DNA of 64,000 bases from assembly GCF_000297395.2 (NCBI RefSeq), contig NZ_HF570108.1, positions 5,120,636-5,184,635 on the forward strand. The letters are read 5' to 3'. Within the stretch, counting starts at the first letter, position 1. Each line of letters opens with the position of its first letter. The notes beneath the pieces are model-generated. The model did no database searches. It worked only from the letters and a program-made list of their open reading frames with translations, and had not been told where the DNA came from. The position numbers and the translations under genes are program-made. This DNA comes from Micromonospora lupini str. Lupac 08. GTDB lineage: Bacteria; Actinomycetota; Actinomycetes; Mycobacteriales; Micromonosporaceae. Below, in pieces: positions 14,625 through 23,077 of the stretch.

Positions 14625-14960
14625 TCAACGGGCCATCGTGCGCCGGGCCATCGACCGCCAGAGGTCGTTGCTCGGTCGCATCTGGTCCATCAGTTCACGC
14701 TCCCAGGCGTTCTCGACGGTGACTCCCGCCTTGGCGCACGCCTCCCGAGCGGTGACGGTGTCCTCGGCGAACTGGTCGCCCCACTCACCGTCGGTGCCCA
14801 CCAGGACGATCCGTGCGCCTCGCTTACCGACGTACTCGATGACGGCCTTCGCGCCGCCGTGCTCGGCGGCGAACGACTTGAGGCCCGCGACCAGGCCGTG
14901 CGGGGCCTGCTCGCCGGCGGTCTGCTCGGCCGTCAGCGTCGTATCGGAACCATCTGCCAT
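14625..14960 (-). CDS. Conserved-looking small protein of unknown function
   Basis: A 111-residue soluble protein I do not recognise. After an acidic, Thr-rich N-terminus it shows a regular alpha/beta pattern (GLKSFAAEHGGAKAVIEYVGKRGARIVLVGTDGEWGDQF), then TVTAREACAKAGVTVENAW and a basic helical tail (MRPSNDLWRSMARRTMAR). No signal peptide or membrane segment. ATG at 14960 has no ribosome site but is preceded at exactly 7 nt by TAGGCT, a leaderless promoter pattern. Codon use matches neighbours, and its composition is that of a real protein. It probably forms a unit with the ATP-grasp gene. Confidence 0.75.
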   Translation of the reverse strand: MADGSDTTLTAEQTAGEQAPHGLVAGLKSFAAEHGGAKAVIEYVGKRGARIVLVGTDGEWGDQFAEDTVTAREACAKAGVTVENAWERELMDQMRPSNDLWRSMARRTMAR

Positions 14961-14967
14961 GACGCGA

Positions 14968-14973
14968 AGCCTA
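14968..14973 (-). promoter_or_regulatory. Leaderless promoter -10 of the 111-aa gene
   Basis: On the minus strand TAGGCT, then 7 nt, then ATG at 14960; no ribosome site. The AT-richer spacer behind it (14974-15246) has no gene; it contains only a small GAGTCG-ATC-CGACTC hairpin (15126-15140) and the ctaB terminator-like hairpin CGCGGGAATCCCGCG (about 15227-15241). Confidence 0.5.
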
Positions 14974-15246
14974 AGCAGAGTTGCACTCGCGCGGGCGAGA
15001 ACCATGAACCTTTTGTGATGCCAATTACCTACAGGTTTAAGGAAGACCATGGCCTTCCTGCCCGGTTATATCTGGACTTTCCCGTACTAACTACTCGGTC
15101 AAATCCGGTTCAGTCTCCGCGACTTGAGTCGATCCGACTCATGCCGAAAGTTACTCTGATGTGACGTTAAACCCGGACAACTCATCCATGAGCGTGATTA
15201 GCCGGCCGATTTACACCGGAGATGCGCGGGAATCCCGCGACGCGCG

Positions 15247-16200
15247 TCAGATCAGCGCGTCGAGCGCGACGGCGACGAAGACGATCGTCAGGTACGTCGT
15301 CGACCAGTGGAACAGCCGCATCGGCTTGACCGCCTCGCCGCGCGTCGCCCGCCGGCAGAGCCGGTGCGCCTCGACGATGAAGATGGCGCCCACCACCAGG
15401 GTCGGCACCCCGTAGATCGCGCTGAGGCCCAGCGGCCAGACCGCGAGGGAGGTGAGCACGGTGAGCCACGCGAAGATCAGGATCTCGGCGTTCACCCGGC
15501 GGGTGGAGGCCACCACGGGCAGCATCGGGATGCCGGCGCGGGCGTAGTCGTCCTTGTACTTCATCGCGAGGGGGTAGAAGTGCGGCATCTGCCAGAAGAA
15601 GACCACCGCGAACAGCCCCCAGGCCGCCGGGGCCAGCCCGCCGGTCACCGCCGCCCACCCGATCAGCACCGGAGCGGCCCCGCAGGCGCCACCCCAGAAC
15701 GTGTTCGTCGGGGTGGAGCGCTTGAGCCACAGCGTGTAGACGACGTCGTAGTAGACGATCGCGGCCAGGGTCAGCCCGGCGGCGAGCAGGTTGGTGAACG
15801 CCGCCATCAGGACGATCGAGATCGCCGCGAGCACCAGCCCGAAGACGAGCGCGCTGCGCGGCGACACCGTGTGCGCCGGCAGCGGACGACGCTTGGTCCG
15901 CCGCATCAACTGGTCGATGTCCCGGTCGATGTAGCAGTTGAGCACGCTCGCCGCTCCCGCGGCGAGCGAGCCACCGACGAGCACCACGGCCATCAGCCAC
16001 AGCGACGGCAGTCCCCCGTCGGCGAGCATCATCGCCGGGACGGTGGTGACCAGCAGCAGCTCGACGATGCGCGGCTTGGTCAACGCCACGTACGCCGAAA
16101 TGATCGCGCGCACGTCCCGCCGCGCCACCGGACCCTCGGCAGCCCGCGCCGAGGGCTGCCCGGCGGGGTTGCTCGCGGGGCGCTCGGTGATCATGCTCAC
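15247..16200 (-). CDS. ctaB: Protoheme IX farnesyltransferase CtaB
   Basis: A 317-residue UbiA-family prenyltransferase with about nine membrane helices. It adds a farnesyl group to heme B to give heme O, the substrate of CtaA. The two Asp-rich sites are present: SVLNCYIDRDIDQLMRRTKRRPLP (N-x3-D-x3-D) and the later loop YYDVVYTLWLKRSTPTNTFWGG with MKYKDDYARAGIPMLPVV. GTG at 16200 is chosen over ATG 16194 because an AAGGTGG ribosome site lies 6 nt before it. Divergent from tkt over 265 bp, the classic actinobacterial arrangement. Cytochrome oxidase structural genes are not in the window. Confidence 0.95.
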   Translation of the reverse strand: MSMITERPASNPAGQPSARAAEGPVARRDVRAIISAYVALTKPRIVELLLVTTVPAMMLADGGLPSLWLMAVVLVGGSLAAGAASVLNCYIDRDIDQLMRRTKRRPLPAHTVSPRSALVFGLVLAAISIVLMAAFTNLLAAGLTLAAIVYYDVVYTLWLKRSTPTNTFWGGACGAAPVLIGWAAVTGGLAPAAWGLFAVVFFWQMPHFYPLAMKYKDDYARAGIPMLPVVASTRRVNAEILIFAWLTVLTSLAVWPLGLSAIYGVPTLVVGAIFIVEAHRLCRRATRGEAVKPMRLFHWSTTYLTIVFVAVALDALI

Positions 16201-16416
16201 GGATTGCCACCTTCCGGCATCGGCACGGGGAGATCGAGTCGGCGGGGCCCGCTCGGGGACCGCACACCGACCCACACACTACGCGTTGTCGTTTTGGCTG
16301 CCCGGCCGACCCGACAACGGTGCGGGCCGTCACACCACCGGGTTGAACGACTGGGCGCAGAGTCACGTACCGCACACCATGCGGAGATCCCCGGGCGGAC
16401 GTTTAGTCGCGCTCGA

Positions 16417-16422
16417 TAGGGT
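16417..16422 (+). promoter_or_regulatory. Probable -10 of the tkt operon
   Basis: TAGGGT 44 nt before the tkt GTG, in the divergent ctaB-tkt spacer. The -35 side is not recognisable. The spacer also has an inverted pair GTTGTCG / CGACAAC near 16285-16320. Confidence 0.35.
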
Positions 16423-16465
16423 CATCAGTGAGGGTTCCGCCCATCTGCCGAGGAGCACAACCATC

Positions 16466-18604
16466 GTGGCTGCCAACCGACCCGAGCACTCCGAACTCAA
16501 CTGGTCCGACCTCGATCGCCGGGCTGTCGACACCGTCCGCGTCCTGGCCATGGATGCCGTCGAGAAATCCGGCAACGGCCACCCGGGCACCGCGATGAGC
16601 CTGGCGCCCGCGGCCTACCTTCTCTTCAACCGGGTCATGCGGCACAACCCGGCCGACCCGAACTGGCCCGGTCGGGACCGGTTCGTGCTCTCCGCCGGGC
16701 ACTCCAGCCTGACCCTCTACATCCAGCTCTTCCTGTCCGGCTACCCGCTGAGCCTGGACGACCTGAAGTCGCTGCGGCAGTGGGGCTCGATGACCCCGGG
16801 TCACCCCGAGCACGGCCACACGCCCGGCGTGGAGACCACCACCGGCCCGCTCGGGCAGGGTCTGGGCAACGCGGTCGGCATGGCGATGGCGGCCCGTCGC
16901 GAGCGCGGCCTGTTCGACCCGGAGGCCGAGCCGGGCGCGTCGGTCTTCGACCACAACATCTGGTGCATCGTCTCCGACGGCGACATCGAGGAGGGCATCA
17001 GCCACGAGGCCAGCGCCCTCGCCGGGCACCAGCAGCTGGGCAACCTCACGGTGGTCTACGACGACAACGAGATCTCCATCGAGGACGACACCCGCATCGC
17101 CAAGAGCGAGGACGTCGCAGCCCGCTACGAGGCGTACGGCTGGCACGTGCAGACCGTCGACTGGCGTCTCGGTGACGCCGACCAGGGTGACTACCACGAG
17201 GACGCCGAGGCGCTGTACCGCGCGCTGGTCGCCGCCAAGGCGGAGACCGCCCGTCCCTCCTTCATCGCGCTGCGCACCATCATCGGCTGGCCCGCGCCTA
17301 ACAAGCAGAACACCGGCAAGATCCACGGCTCGGCGCTCGGCGCCGACGAGGTGAAGGCCACCAAGCGGATCCTCGACTTCGACCCGGAGCAGACCTTCCA
17401 GGTCGACGAGGAGGTGCTCGCGCACGCCCGCAACGTGATGGGCCGCGGCTCCGACGCCGAGCAGCAGTGGACGAGCGCGTTCGACGCCTGGAAGAAGGCC
17501 AACCCGGAGCGCACCGCCCTCTACGAGCGGATGGCCGGCCGGGTGCTGCCGGACGGCTGGACCGACGCGCTGCCGGTCTTCCCCGCCGACGCCAAGGGTG
17601 TGGCCACCCGCGCCGCGTCCGGCAAGGTGCTGGAGGCGCTCGCGCCGGTGCTGCCGGAGCTGTGGGGCGGCTCGGCCGACCTGGCCGAGAGCAACAACAC
17701 CACGATGAAGGGCGAGCCGTCGTTCATCCCGGCCTCGCACGCCACCAAGGACTTCCCCGGCCACGAGTACGGCCGCACCCTGCACTTCGGCATCCGTGAG
17801 CACGCGATGGGCGCGGTCCTCAACGGCATCGCGCTGCACGGGGGCACCCGCCCGTACGGCGGCACGTTCCTGGTCTTCAGCGACTACATGCGCCCGTCGG
17901 TGCGGCTGGCCGCGTTGATGAAGCTTCCGGTGACGTACGTCTGGACGCACGACTCGATCGGCCTGGGCGAGGACGGCCCGACCCACCAGCCGGTGGAGCA
18001 CCTGACCGCGCTGCGCGCCATCCCGGGCCTGGACGTGGTCCGCCCGGCGGACGCCAACGAGACGGCGTGGGCCTGGCGGCAGGCGCTTGTGCACACCGAC
18101 CGGCCGACCGCGCTGGCGCTGAGCCGCCAGCCGCTGCCGACCCTGGACCGGGACGTCCTGGGTGGCGCGGACGGGGTGGCCAACGGCGGCTACGTGCTGG
18201 CCGAGGCGTCAAACGGCAAGCCCCAGGTGATCATCATCGGGACCGGCTCCGAGGTGCAGCTCTGCCTGACCGCCCGGGAGCGGCTGGAGGCCGACGGCAC
18301 CCCGACCCGCGTCGTCTCGATGCCCTGCCAGGAGTGGTTCTACGAGCAGGATGAGGCTTACCGGGAGTCGGTGCTCCCGCGCGGGGTAAAGGCACGGGTG
18401 AGCGTGGAGGCCGGGATCGCCATGTCCTGGCGCGGCATCGTCGGTGACCTCGGCGAGAGCGTCAGCCTGGAGCACTACGGGGCGAGCGCCCCGCACACCG
18501 TGCTCTTCGAGCAGTTCGGGTTCACCCCCGACCGGATCGTGGCGGCGGCACACGCCTCGCTGGCCCGGGTGGGCGACATCACCGGTTTCACGACCGGCAA
18601 CTGA
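16466..18604 (+). CDS. tkt: Transketolase
   Basis: A 712-residue thiamine-diphosphate enzyme moving two-carbon ketol units in the non-oxidative pentose-phosphate pathway. Features in order: N-terminal NGHPGTAMSLAPAAYLLF with the active-site His, GHSSLTLYIQLFLSGY, GQGLGNAVGMAMAARRE, the ThDP/metal motif SDGDIEEGISHEAS, and the second-domain transketolase motif FREHAMG-like (GIREHAMGAVLNGIALHGG) with ARPYGGTFL and DGPTHQPVEHL. GTG at 16466 is used as start: it has GAGGAG 10 nt upstream, while the frame upstream reads across the promoter. It heads a plus-strand run tkt-tal-pgi-zwf-opcA, with a 15-nt spacer to tal. Confidence 0.97.
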   Translation: MAANRPEHSELNWSDLDRRAVDTVRVLAMDAVEKSGNGHPGTAMSLAPAAYLLFNRVMRHNPADPNWPGRDRFVLSAGHSSLTLYIQLFLSGYPLSLDDLKSLRQWGSMTPGHPEHGHTPGVETTTGPLGQGLGNAVGMAMAARRERGLFDPEAEPGASVFDHNIWCIVSDGDIEEGISHEASALAGHQQLGNLTVVYDDNEISIEDDTRIAKSEDVAARYEAYGWHVQTVDWRLGDADQGDYHEDAEALYRALVAAKAETARPSFIALRTIIGWPAPNKQNTGKIHGSALGADEVKATKRILDFDPEQTFQVDEEVLAHARNVMGRGSDAEQQWTSAFDAWKKANPERTALYERMAGRVLPDGWTDALPVFPADAKGVATRAASGKVLEALAPVLPELWGGSADLAESNNTTMKGEPSFIPASHATKDFPGHEYGRTLHFGIREHAMGAVLNGIALHGGTRPYGGTFLVFSDYMRPSVRLAALMKLPVTYVWTHDSIGLGEDGPTHQPVEHLTALRAIPGLDVVRPADANETAWAWRQALVHTDRPTALALSRQPLPTLDRDVLGGADGVANGGYVLAEASNGKPQVIIIGTGSEVQLCLTARERLEADGTPTRVVSMPCQEWFYEQDEAYRESVLPRGVKARVSVEAGIAMSWRGIVGDLGESVSLEHYGASAPHTVLFEQFGFTPDRIVAAAHASLARVGDITGFTTGN

Positions 18605-18619
18605 GGGAGCGTGGACGGC

Positions 18620-19795
18620 ATGACGGACAAGCTGAATGAGCTCACCGCCGCGGGTGTGGCGGTATGGCTCGATGATCTTTCCCGGGTACGTTTGAGCTCC
18701 GGCGGGCTGGACCAGCTCCGCCGTGAGAAGCACGTCGCCGGCGTCACCACCAACCCGACGATCTTCGCCAAGGCGTTGAGCGACGCCGACGAGTACAACT
18801 GGCAGCTGCACGACCTCGCCACCCGTGGCGTGGACGTGGAAGAGGCCGTCCGGATGCTCACCACGTACGACGTGCGGTGGGCCTGTGACGTGATGCGCCC
18901 GTCGTACGACGGCAGCGAGGGCGTCGACGGCCGGGTCTCCATCGAGGTGGACCCGCGCAGCGCACACGACGCGGACAAGACCGTGGCCGAGGCCAAGGCC
19001 CTGTGGTGGCTTGTCGACCGGCCCAACCTCTACATCAAGATCCCGGCCACCGAGGAGGGCCTGTCGGCGATCACCGACACCCTCGCGGAGGGGATCAGCG
19101 TCAACGTGACGCTGATCTTCGGCCTGGACCGCTACTCGGCGGTCATGGAGGCGTTCCTCGCCGGCCTCGAGCAGGCCAAGGCCAACGGTCACGACCTGTC
19201 GAAGATCGGCTCGGTGGCGTCCTTCTTCGTCTCCCGCGTCGACTCCGAGGTCGACAAGCGCCTCGAGAAGATCGGCTCCGAGCAGGCCAAGGCCCTGAAG
19301 GGCAAGGCCGCCGTCGCCAACGCCCAGCTGGCGTACGAGCGCTACACCGAGGTGTTCTCCTCCGACCGCTGGAAGGCGCTCGCCGCCGCCGGCGCGCACC
19401 CGCAGCGGCCGCTGTGGGCCTCCACCTCGACCAAGAACCCGGACTACCGGGACGTGATCTACGTCGAGGAGCTGATCGCGCCCGGCACGGTCAACACCAT
19501 GCCGGAGGCGGTCATCCACGCGTACGCCGATCATGGCGAGACCCGCGGCGACACCATCACCGGCGCCTACGACGCGGCCCGCACGGTCTTCGCGGACCTG
19601 GAGTCGGTCGGGGTCGACATGGACGACGTGATCGCCACCCTGGAGCGCGAGGGCGTGGAGAAGTTCGAGGCGAGCTGGCAGGAGCTGCTCGACGGCGTCC
19701 GCAAGTCGCTGGAGGCCGCTGCCAGCGGTAAGGGCGCGCCGAACAAGGCCGCCAAGGGCAACGCCAAGGGCGCCGAGAAGGCCGGTGGGGCATGA
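18620..19795 (+). CDS. tal: Transaldolase
   Basis: A 391-residue class I transaldolase of the long actinobacterial type. It transfers dihydroxyacetone between sugar phosphates through a Schiff base; the Lys lies in NLYIKIPATEEG. Also visible: GVTTNPTIFAKAL near the N-terminus, SVNVTLIFGLDRY, SVASFFVSRVDSEVD, and RPLWASTSTKNPDYRD. ATG 18620 is preferred, since the GAGGGAG ribosome site lies about 10 nt upstream and is too close to GTG 18611. The last about 25 residues are an unusual Ala/Lys/Gly tail (GKGAPNKAAKGNAKGAEKAGGA) beyond the catalytic domain. The TGA overlaps the ATG of a 27-codon linker frame that leads into pgi. Confidence 0.96.
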   Translation: MTDKLNELTAAGVAVWLDDLSRVRLSSGGLDQLRREKHVAGVTTNPTIFAKALSDADEYNWQLHDLATRGVDVEEAVRMLTTYDVRWACDVMRPSYDGSEGVDGRVSIEVDPRSAHDADKTVAEAKALWWLVDRPNLYIKIPATEEGLSAITDTLAEGISVNVTLIFGLDRYSAVMEAFLAGLEQAKANGHDLSKIGSVASFFVSRVDSEVDKRLEKIGSEQAKALKGKAAVANAQLAYERYTEVFSSDRWKALAAAGAHPQRPLWASTSTKNPDYRDVIYVEELIAPGTVNTMPEAVIHAYADHGETRGDTITGAYDAARTVFADLESVGVDMDDVIATLEREGVEKFEASWQELLDGVRKSLEAAASGKGAPNKAAKGNAKGAEKAGGA

Positions 19796-19875
19796 GCGAG
19801 CAGAGCGAGCGAATCAGCAGGCTCAGCGCGAAGGTGCCTCATGGCGGCACGCAGCGAAGCGGAGTGACGGCATGA
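19792..19875 (+). CDS. 27-codon coupling peptide between tal and pgi (cassette copy A)
   Basis: ATG at 19792 overlaps the tal stop (ATGA) and the TGA at 19873-19875 overlaps the pgi ATG (ATGA), so the frame fits exactly between two enzymes. The peptide begins MSEQSERISRLSAK, contains VPHGGTQR and ends SGVTA. The DNA is homologous to 6155-6075 on the other strand, in an unrelated operon. It carries the GGAG site serving pgi. Nothing suggests an enzymatic role; it looks like a dispersed translational-coupling module. Confidence 0.45.
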   Translation: MSEQSERISRLSAKVPHGGTQRSGVTA

Positions 19876-21521
19876 GCGACCTTCTTGCAGGGCCGGTGGA
19901 GGCCGCCGCCGGCCTCGCCGTGTACGGCGCGGACGCGGTCGACAAGTCCGCGCCCGCCTCGACCCGGGAGGCGCTGGTCAAGGCCGGCGTCCCCGGCAAG
20001 CTGGCCGCCAAGGACGCCGGCCTGTGGGGTCCGGACGCCGAGGCCGAGGCGAAGATCCGGCTCGGTTGGGTGGACACCCACCGGCGCAGCCGGGAACTGC
20101 TGGCGCAGTTGGCCGAGCTGAAGGCCGAGCTGGCCGACCTGGACCACGTGGTGCTCGCCGGCATGGGCGGCTCGTCGCTCGCCCCCGAGGTGATCACGCG
20201 GACCCTGGGCCGGCCGCTGACCGTGCTGGACACCACCGACCCGGGCCAGGTCCGGGCGGCCCTCGGTGACCGGCTGGAGCGCACCGTGGTGGTGGTCGCC
20301 AGCAAGTCCGGCTCGACGGTGGAGACCGACAGCCACCGTCGCGCCTACTGGCAGGCGTTCCTGGACGCCGGGATGACCGAGGCGGAGGCCGGCCGGCACT
20401 TCGTCATCGTCACCGACCCGGGTTCGCCACTGGAGACGACCGCGACCGAGATGGGCGCGTTCACCGTGCTCGCCGACCCGAACGTGGGCGGCCGGTACTC
20501 GGCGCTCACCGCGTTCGGGCTGGTGCCCTCGGCGCTGGCCGGCGTCGAGGTCGCCGAGCTGCTCGACCAGGCCGACGCGCTGGCCGAGTCGCTCGCCGGA
20601 GACAGCGACAACCCGGCGCTGGCGCTGGGCGCCGCGCTGGGCGCCGCGGCCACGCTGGCCCGCGACAAGGTCGCCCTGGTGTCCGACGGCACCGGCATCG
20701 ACGGCCTGGGCGACTGGGCCGAGCAGTTGATCGCCGAGTCGACAGGCAAGGCCGGGGTGGGCATCCTGCCCGTCGTGGTCGAGTCTCCGCAGAGCCCCGG
20801 CGCCACCGGACCGGACGTGTTGACCGTCAGCTACGGCGGCGCGCTCGCCGCCGGTGACGTTCCGGGCGGCGGCGCCGACCCGGACGTGGCAGTCAACGGC
20901 CCGCTCGGCGCGCAGTTCCTGGCCTGGGAGTACGCGACGGCGGTGGCCGGCGTGGTGCTCGGCATCGACCCGTTCAACCAGCCGAACGTCACCGAGTCCA
21001 AGGAGAACACCAACAAGATCCTGGCCTCGGGCCTGCCGGCGGAGACGCCGTCGTTCACCGAGGGCGCGATCGAGGTGTACGCGCCGCAGGGCGCACCCGG
21101 TAACCTGGCGGGCGTGCTGCGCTGGCTGCTCGACGGCCTCGGCGACGACGGTTACCTCGCGGTGATGGCGTACCTGGACCGCTTCTCCGACGCCGACGCG
21201 GCCCGGCTGCGGCCGCTGCTGGCCGGTGCGTCCGGTCGCCCGGTCACCTTCGGCTGGGGGCCACGGTTCCTGCACTCCACCGGCCAGTACCACAAGGGCG
21301 GCCCACAGGTGGGCAGCTACCTGCAGGTGACCGGCGCGGTCACCGAGGACCTGGCGGTGCCGGGCAAGCCGTACACCTTCGGTGAGCTGCAGGCGGCACA
21401 GGCCGCCGGCGACCGGCAGGCCCTCGCGGGTCGGGAGCGACCGCTGCTGCGGTTGCACCTGACCGACCGGGCAGCCGGCGTCGCCCAACTACTCGACGCG
21501 GCCGGTGAGCTGCGGGCGTGA
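19872..21521 (+). CDS. pgi: Glucose-6-phosphate isomerase
   Basis: A 549-residue two-SIS-domain enzyme interconverting glucose-6-P and fructose-6-P. Visible: VVLAGMGGSSLAPEVITR, the sugar-phosphate loop VVVVASKSGSTVETDSH, AQFLAWEYATAVAGVVLGIDPFNQPNVTESKENTNK and the C-terminal GPRFLHSTGQYHKGGP with catalytic-region His/Lys. This is the form shared with the transaldolase/G6PI fusion family (NPNV/ESKENT motif) rather than the E. coli type. Start ATG 19872, overlapped by the coupling frame. It links glycolysis and the pentose-phosphate pathway and precedes zwf by 41 nt. Confidence 0.95.
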   Translation: MSDLLAGPVEAAAGLAVYGADAVDKSAPASTREALVKAGVPGKLAAKDAGLWGPDAEAEAKIRLGWVDTHRRSRELLAQLAELKAELADLDHVVLAGMGGSSLAPEVITRTLGRPLTVLDTTDPGQVRAALGDRLERTVVVVASKSGSTVETDSHRRAYWQAFLDAGMTEAEAGRHFVIVTDPGSPLETTATEMGAFTVLADPNVGGRYSALTAFGLVPSALAGVEVAELLDQADALAESLAGDSDNPALALGAALGAAATLARDKVALVSDGTGIDGLGDWAEQLIAESTGKAGVGILPVVVESPQSPGATGPDVLTVSYGGALAAGDVPGGGADPDVAVNGPLGAQFLAWEYATAVAGVVLGIDPFNQPNVTESKENTNKILASGLPAETPSFTEGAIEVYAPQGAPGNLAGVLRWLLDGLGDDGYLAVMAYLDRFSDADAARLRPLLAGASGRPVTFGWGPRFLHSTGQYHKGGPQVGSYLQVTGAVTEDLAVPGKPYTFGELQAAQAAGDRQALAGRERPLLRLHLTDRAAGVAQLLDAAGELRA

Positions 21522-21562
21522 GGATGGACGCTGTGACAGAAGCGGAGCGAGGAGGCGGTTCG

Positions 21563-23077
21563 GTGAACCCGCTGCGCGACCCGCAGGACCGCCGGTTGCC
21601 CCGGATTCCCGAGCCGTGCGCTCTGGTGATCTTCGGGGTGACCGGCGACCTGGCCCGCAAGAAGCTGCTCCCCGCGGTCTACGACCTGGCGAACCGGGGG
21701 CTGCTGCCGCCCGGTTTCGTGGTGCTCGGCTTCGCCCGCCGCGACTGGGGTGACGGCGACTTCGAGACCCTCGCGTGCGAGGCGGCCCGCAAGCACGCCC
21801 GCACCCCGTGGCGGGACGAGGTCTGGGCACGGTTGGCCGGCAACATCAAGTTCGTCGGCGGGTCGTTCGACGACGACGCGGCGTTCGACCAGCTCGCCTC
21901 GACGCTCGACGATCTGCGGCAGACCCACGGCATCGCCGGCAACGCGGCGTTCTACTTCTCCATCCCCCCGGCCGCGTTCCCCGTCGTGCTCAAGCAACTG
22001 GCCCGCACGGGGATGGCCGACAACGAGAAGTCCGGCGGCTGGCGCCGGGTGGTGGTGGAGAAGCCGTTCGGAAACGACCTGCCGTCGGCGAAGGCGCTCA
22101 ACGACCTCGTCGACGACGTGTTCACCCGCGAGGACGTCTTCCGGATCGACCACTACCTGGGCAAGGAGACCGTCCAGAACATCCTGGCGCTGCGGTTCGC
22201 CAACAACCTGTTCGAACCGCTGTGGAACTCGAAGTACGTCGACTCGGTGCAGATCACCATGGCCGAGGACGTCGGCATCGGCAGTCGCGCCGGCTTCTAC
22301 GACACCGTCGGCACCGCCCGCGACGTGCTCCAGAACCACCTGCTCCAGCTCCTGGCCCTGGTGGCGATGGAGGAGCCGACAAGCTTCGACGCCGACGAGA
22401 TCCGCGCCGAGAAGCTGAAGGTGCTCAAGGCGATCACCCTGCCGAAGGACGTGGCCCGCGACACCGTCCGCGGCCAGTACCTGCCCGGCTGGGTGGGCGG
22501 CGAGCGCGCGGTCGGCTACCGCGAGGAGCGGGACGTCCCCGCCGACTCCACCACGGAGACGTACGTGGCGGTGCGGCTGGGCATCCAGAACCGGCGCTGG
22601 GCCGAGGTGCCGTTCTACATCCGGGCCGGCAAGCGGCTGCCCCGGCGGGTCACCGAGGTCGCCATCATGTTCAAGAAGGCGCCGCACCTGCCGTTCAACG
22701 ACGCCGACATGGAGTCGCTGGGCAACAACCAGCTCGTCATCCGGGTGCAGCCGGACGAGGGCGTGGTGCTCAAGTTCGGCTCGAAGGTGCCGGGCACCAC
22801 CATGGAGGTCCGCGACATCGCGATGGACTTCCAGTACGGCGAGGCGTTCACGGAGTCCAGCCCGGAGGCGTACGAGCGGCTGGTGCTGGACGTGCTGATC
22901 GGGGACCGCACCCTGTTCCCCGACGCGGCCGAGGTCGAGCAGAGCTGGCAGGTGATCGACCCGCTGGAGCACGCCTGGGAGGGCACCACGCCGGAGCCGT
23001 ACCGCGCCGGCGAGTGGGGGCCACGGGCGGCCGACGAGATGCTGGCCCGCGAGGGCCGCGCTTGGAGAAGAGCATGA
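21563..23077 (+). CDS. zwf: Glucose-6-phosphate 1-dehydrogenase
   Basis: A 504-residue enzyme making 6-phosphogluconolactone and reduced pyridine nucleotide. The NADP-binding fingerprint VIFGVTGDLARKKLLPA and the active-site motif FRIDHYLGKETVQNIL are intact, as are EKPFGND and the RAGKRLPRRVTEV strand. GTG at 21563 (VNPLRDPQDRRLP) is chosen because GAGGAGG sits 7 nt before it; in-frame GTG codons further upstream overlap the pgi stop. It overlaps opcA by four bases (ATGA), as expected for proteins that work together. Confidence 0.96.
   Translation: MNPLRDPQDRRLPRIPEPCALVIFGVTGDLARKKLLPAVYDLANRGLLPPGFVVLGFARRDWGDGDFETLACEAARKHARTPWRDEVWARLAGNIKFVGGSFDDDAAFDQLASTLDDLRQTHGIAGNAAFYFSIPPAAFPVVLKQLARTGMADNEKSGGWRRVVVEKPFGNDLPSAKALNDLVDDVFTREDVFRIDHYLGKETVQNILALRFANNLFEPLWNSKYVDSVQITMAEDVGIGSRAGFYDTVGTARDVLQNHLLQLLALVAMEEPTSFDADEIRAEKLKVLKAITLPKDVARDTVRGQYLPGWVGGERAVGYREERDVPADSTTETYVAVRLGIQNRRWAEVPFYIRAGKRLPRRVTEVAIMFKKAPHLPFNDADMESLGNNQLVIRVQPDEGVVLKFGSKVPGTTMEVRDIAMDFQYGEAFTESSPEAYERLVLDVLIGDRTLFPDAAEVEQSWQVIDPLEHAWEGTTPEPYRAGEWGPRAADEMLAREGRAWRRA

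Noticed and set aside
14974..15246. tRNA or small RNA in the AT-richer spacer
   Set aside because: No cloverleaf, no TTCGA-type arm; only two small hairpins are visible.
15938..16465. N-terminal extension of transketolase
   Set aside because: It would run through the divergent promoter region and over ctaB; the family N-terminus begins just after GTG 16466.
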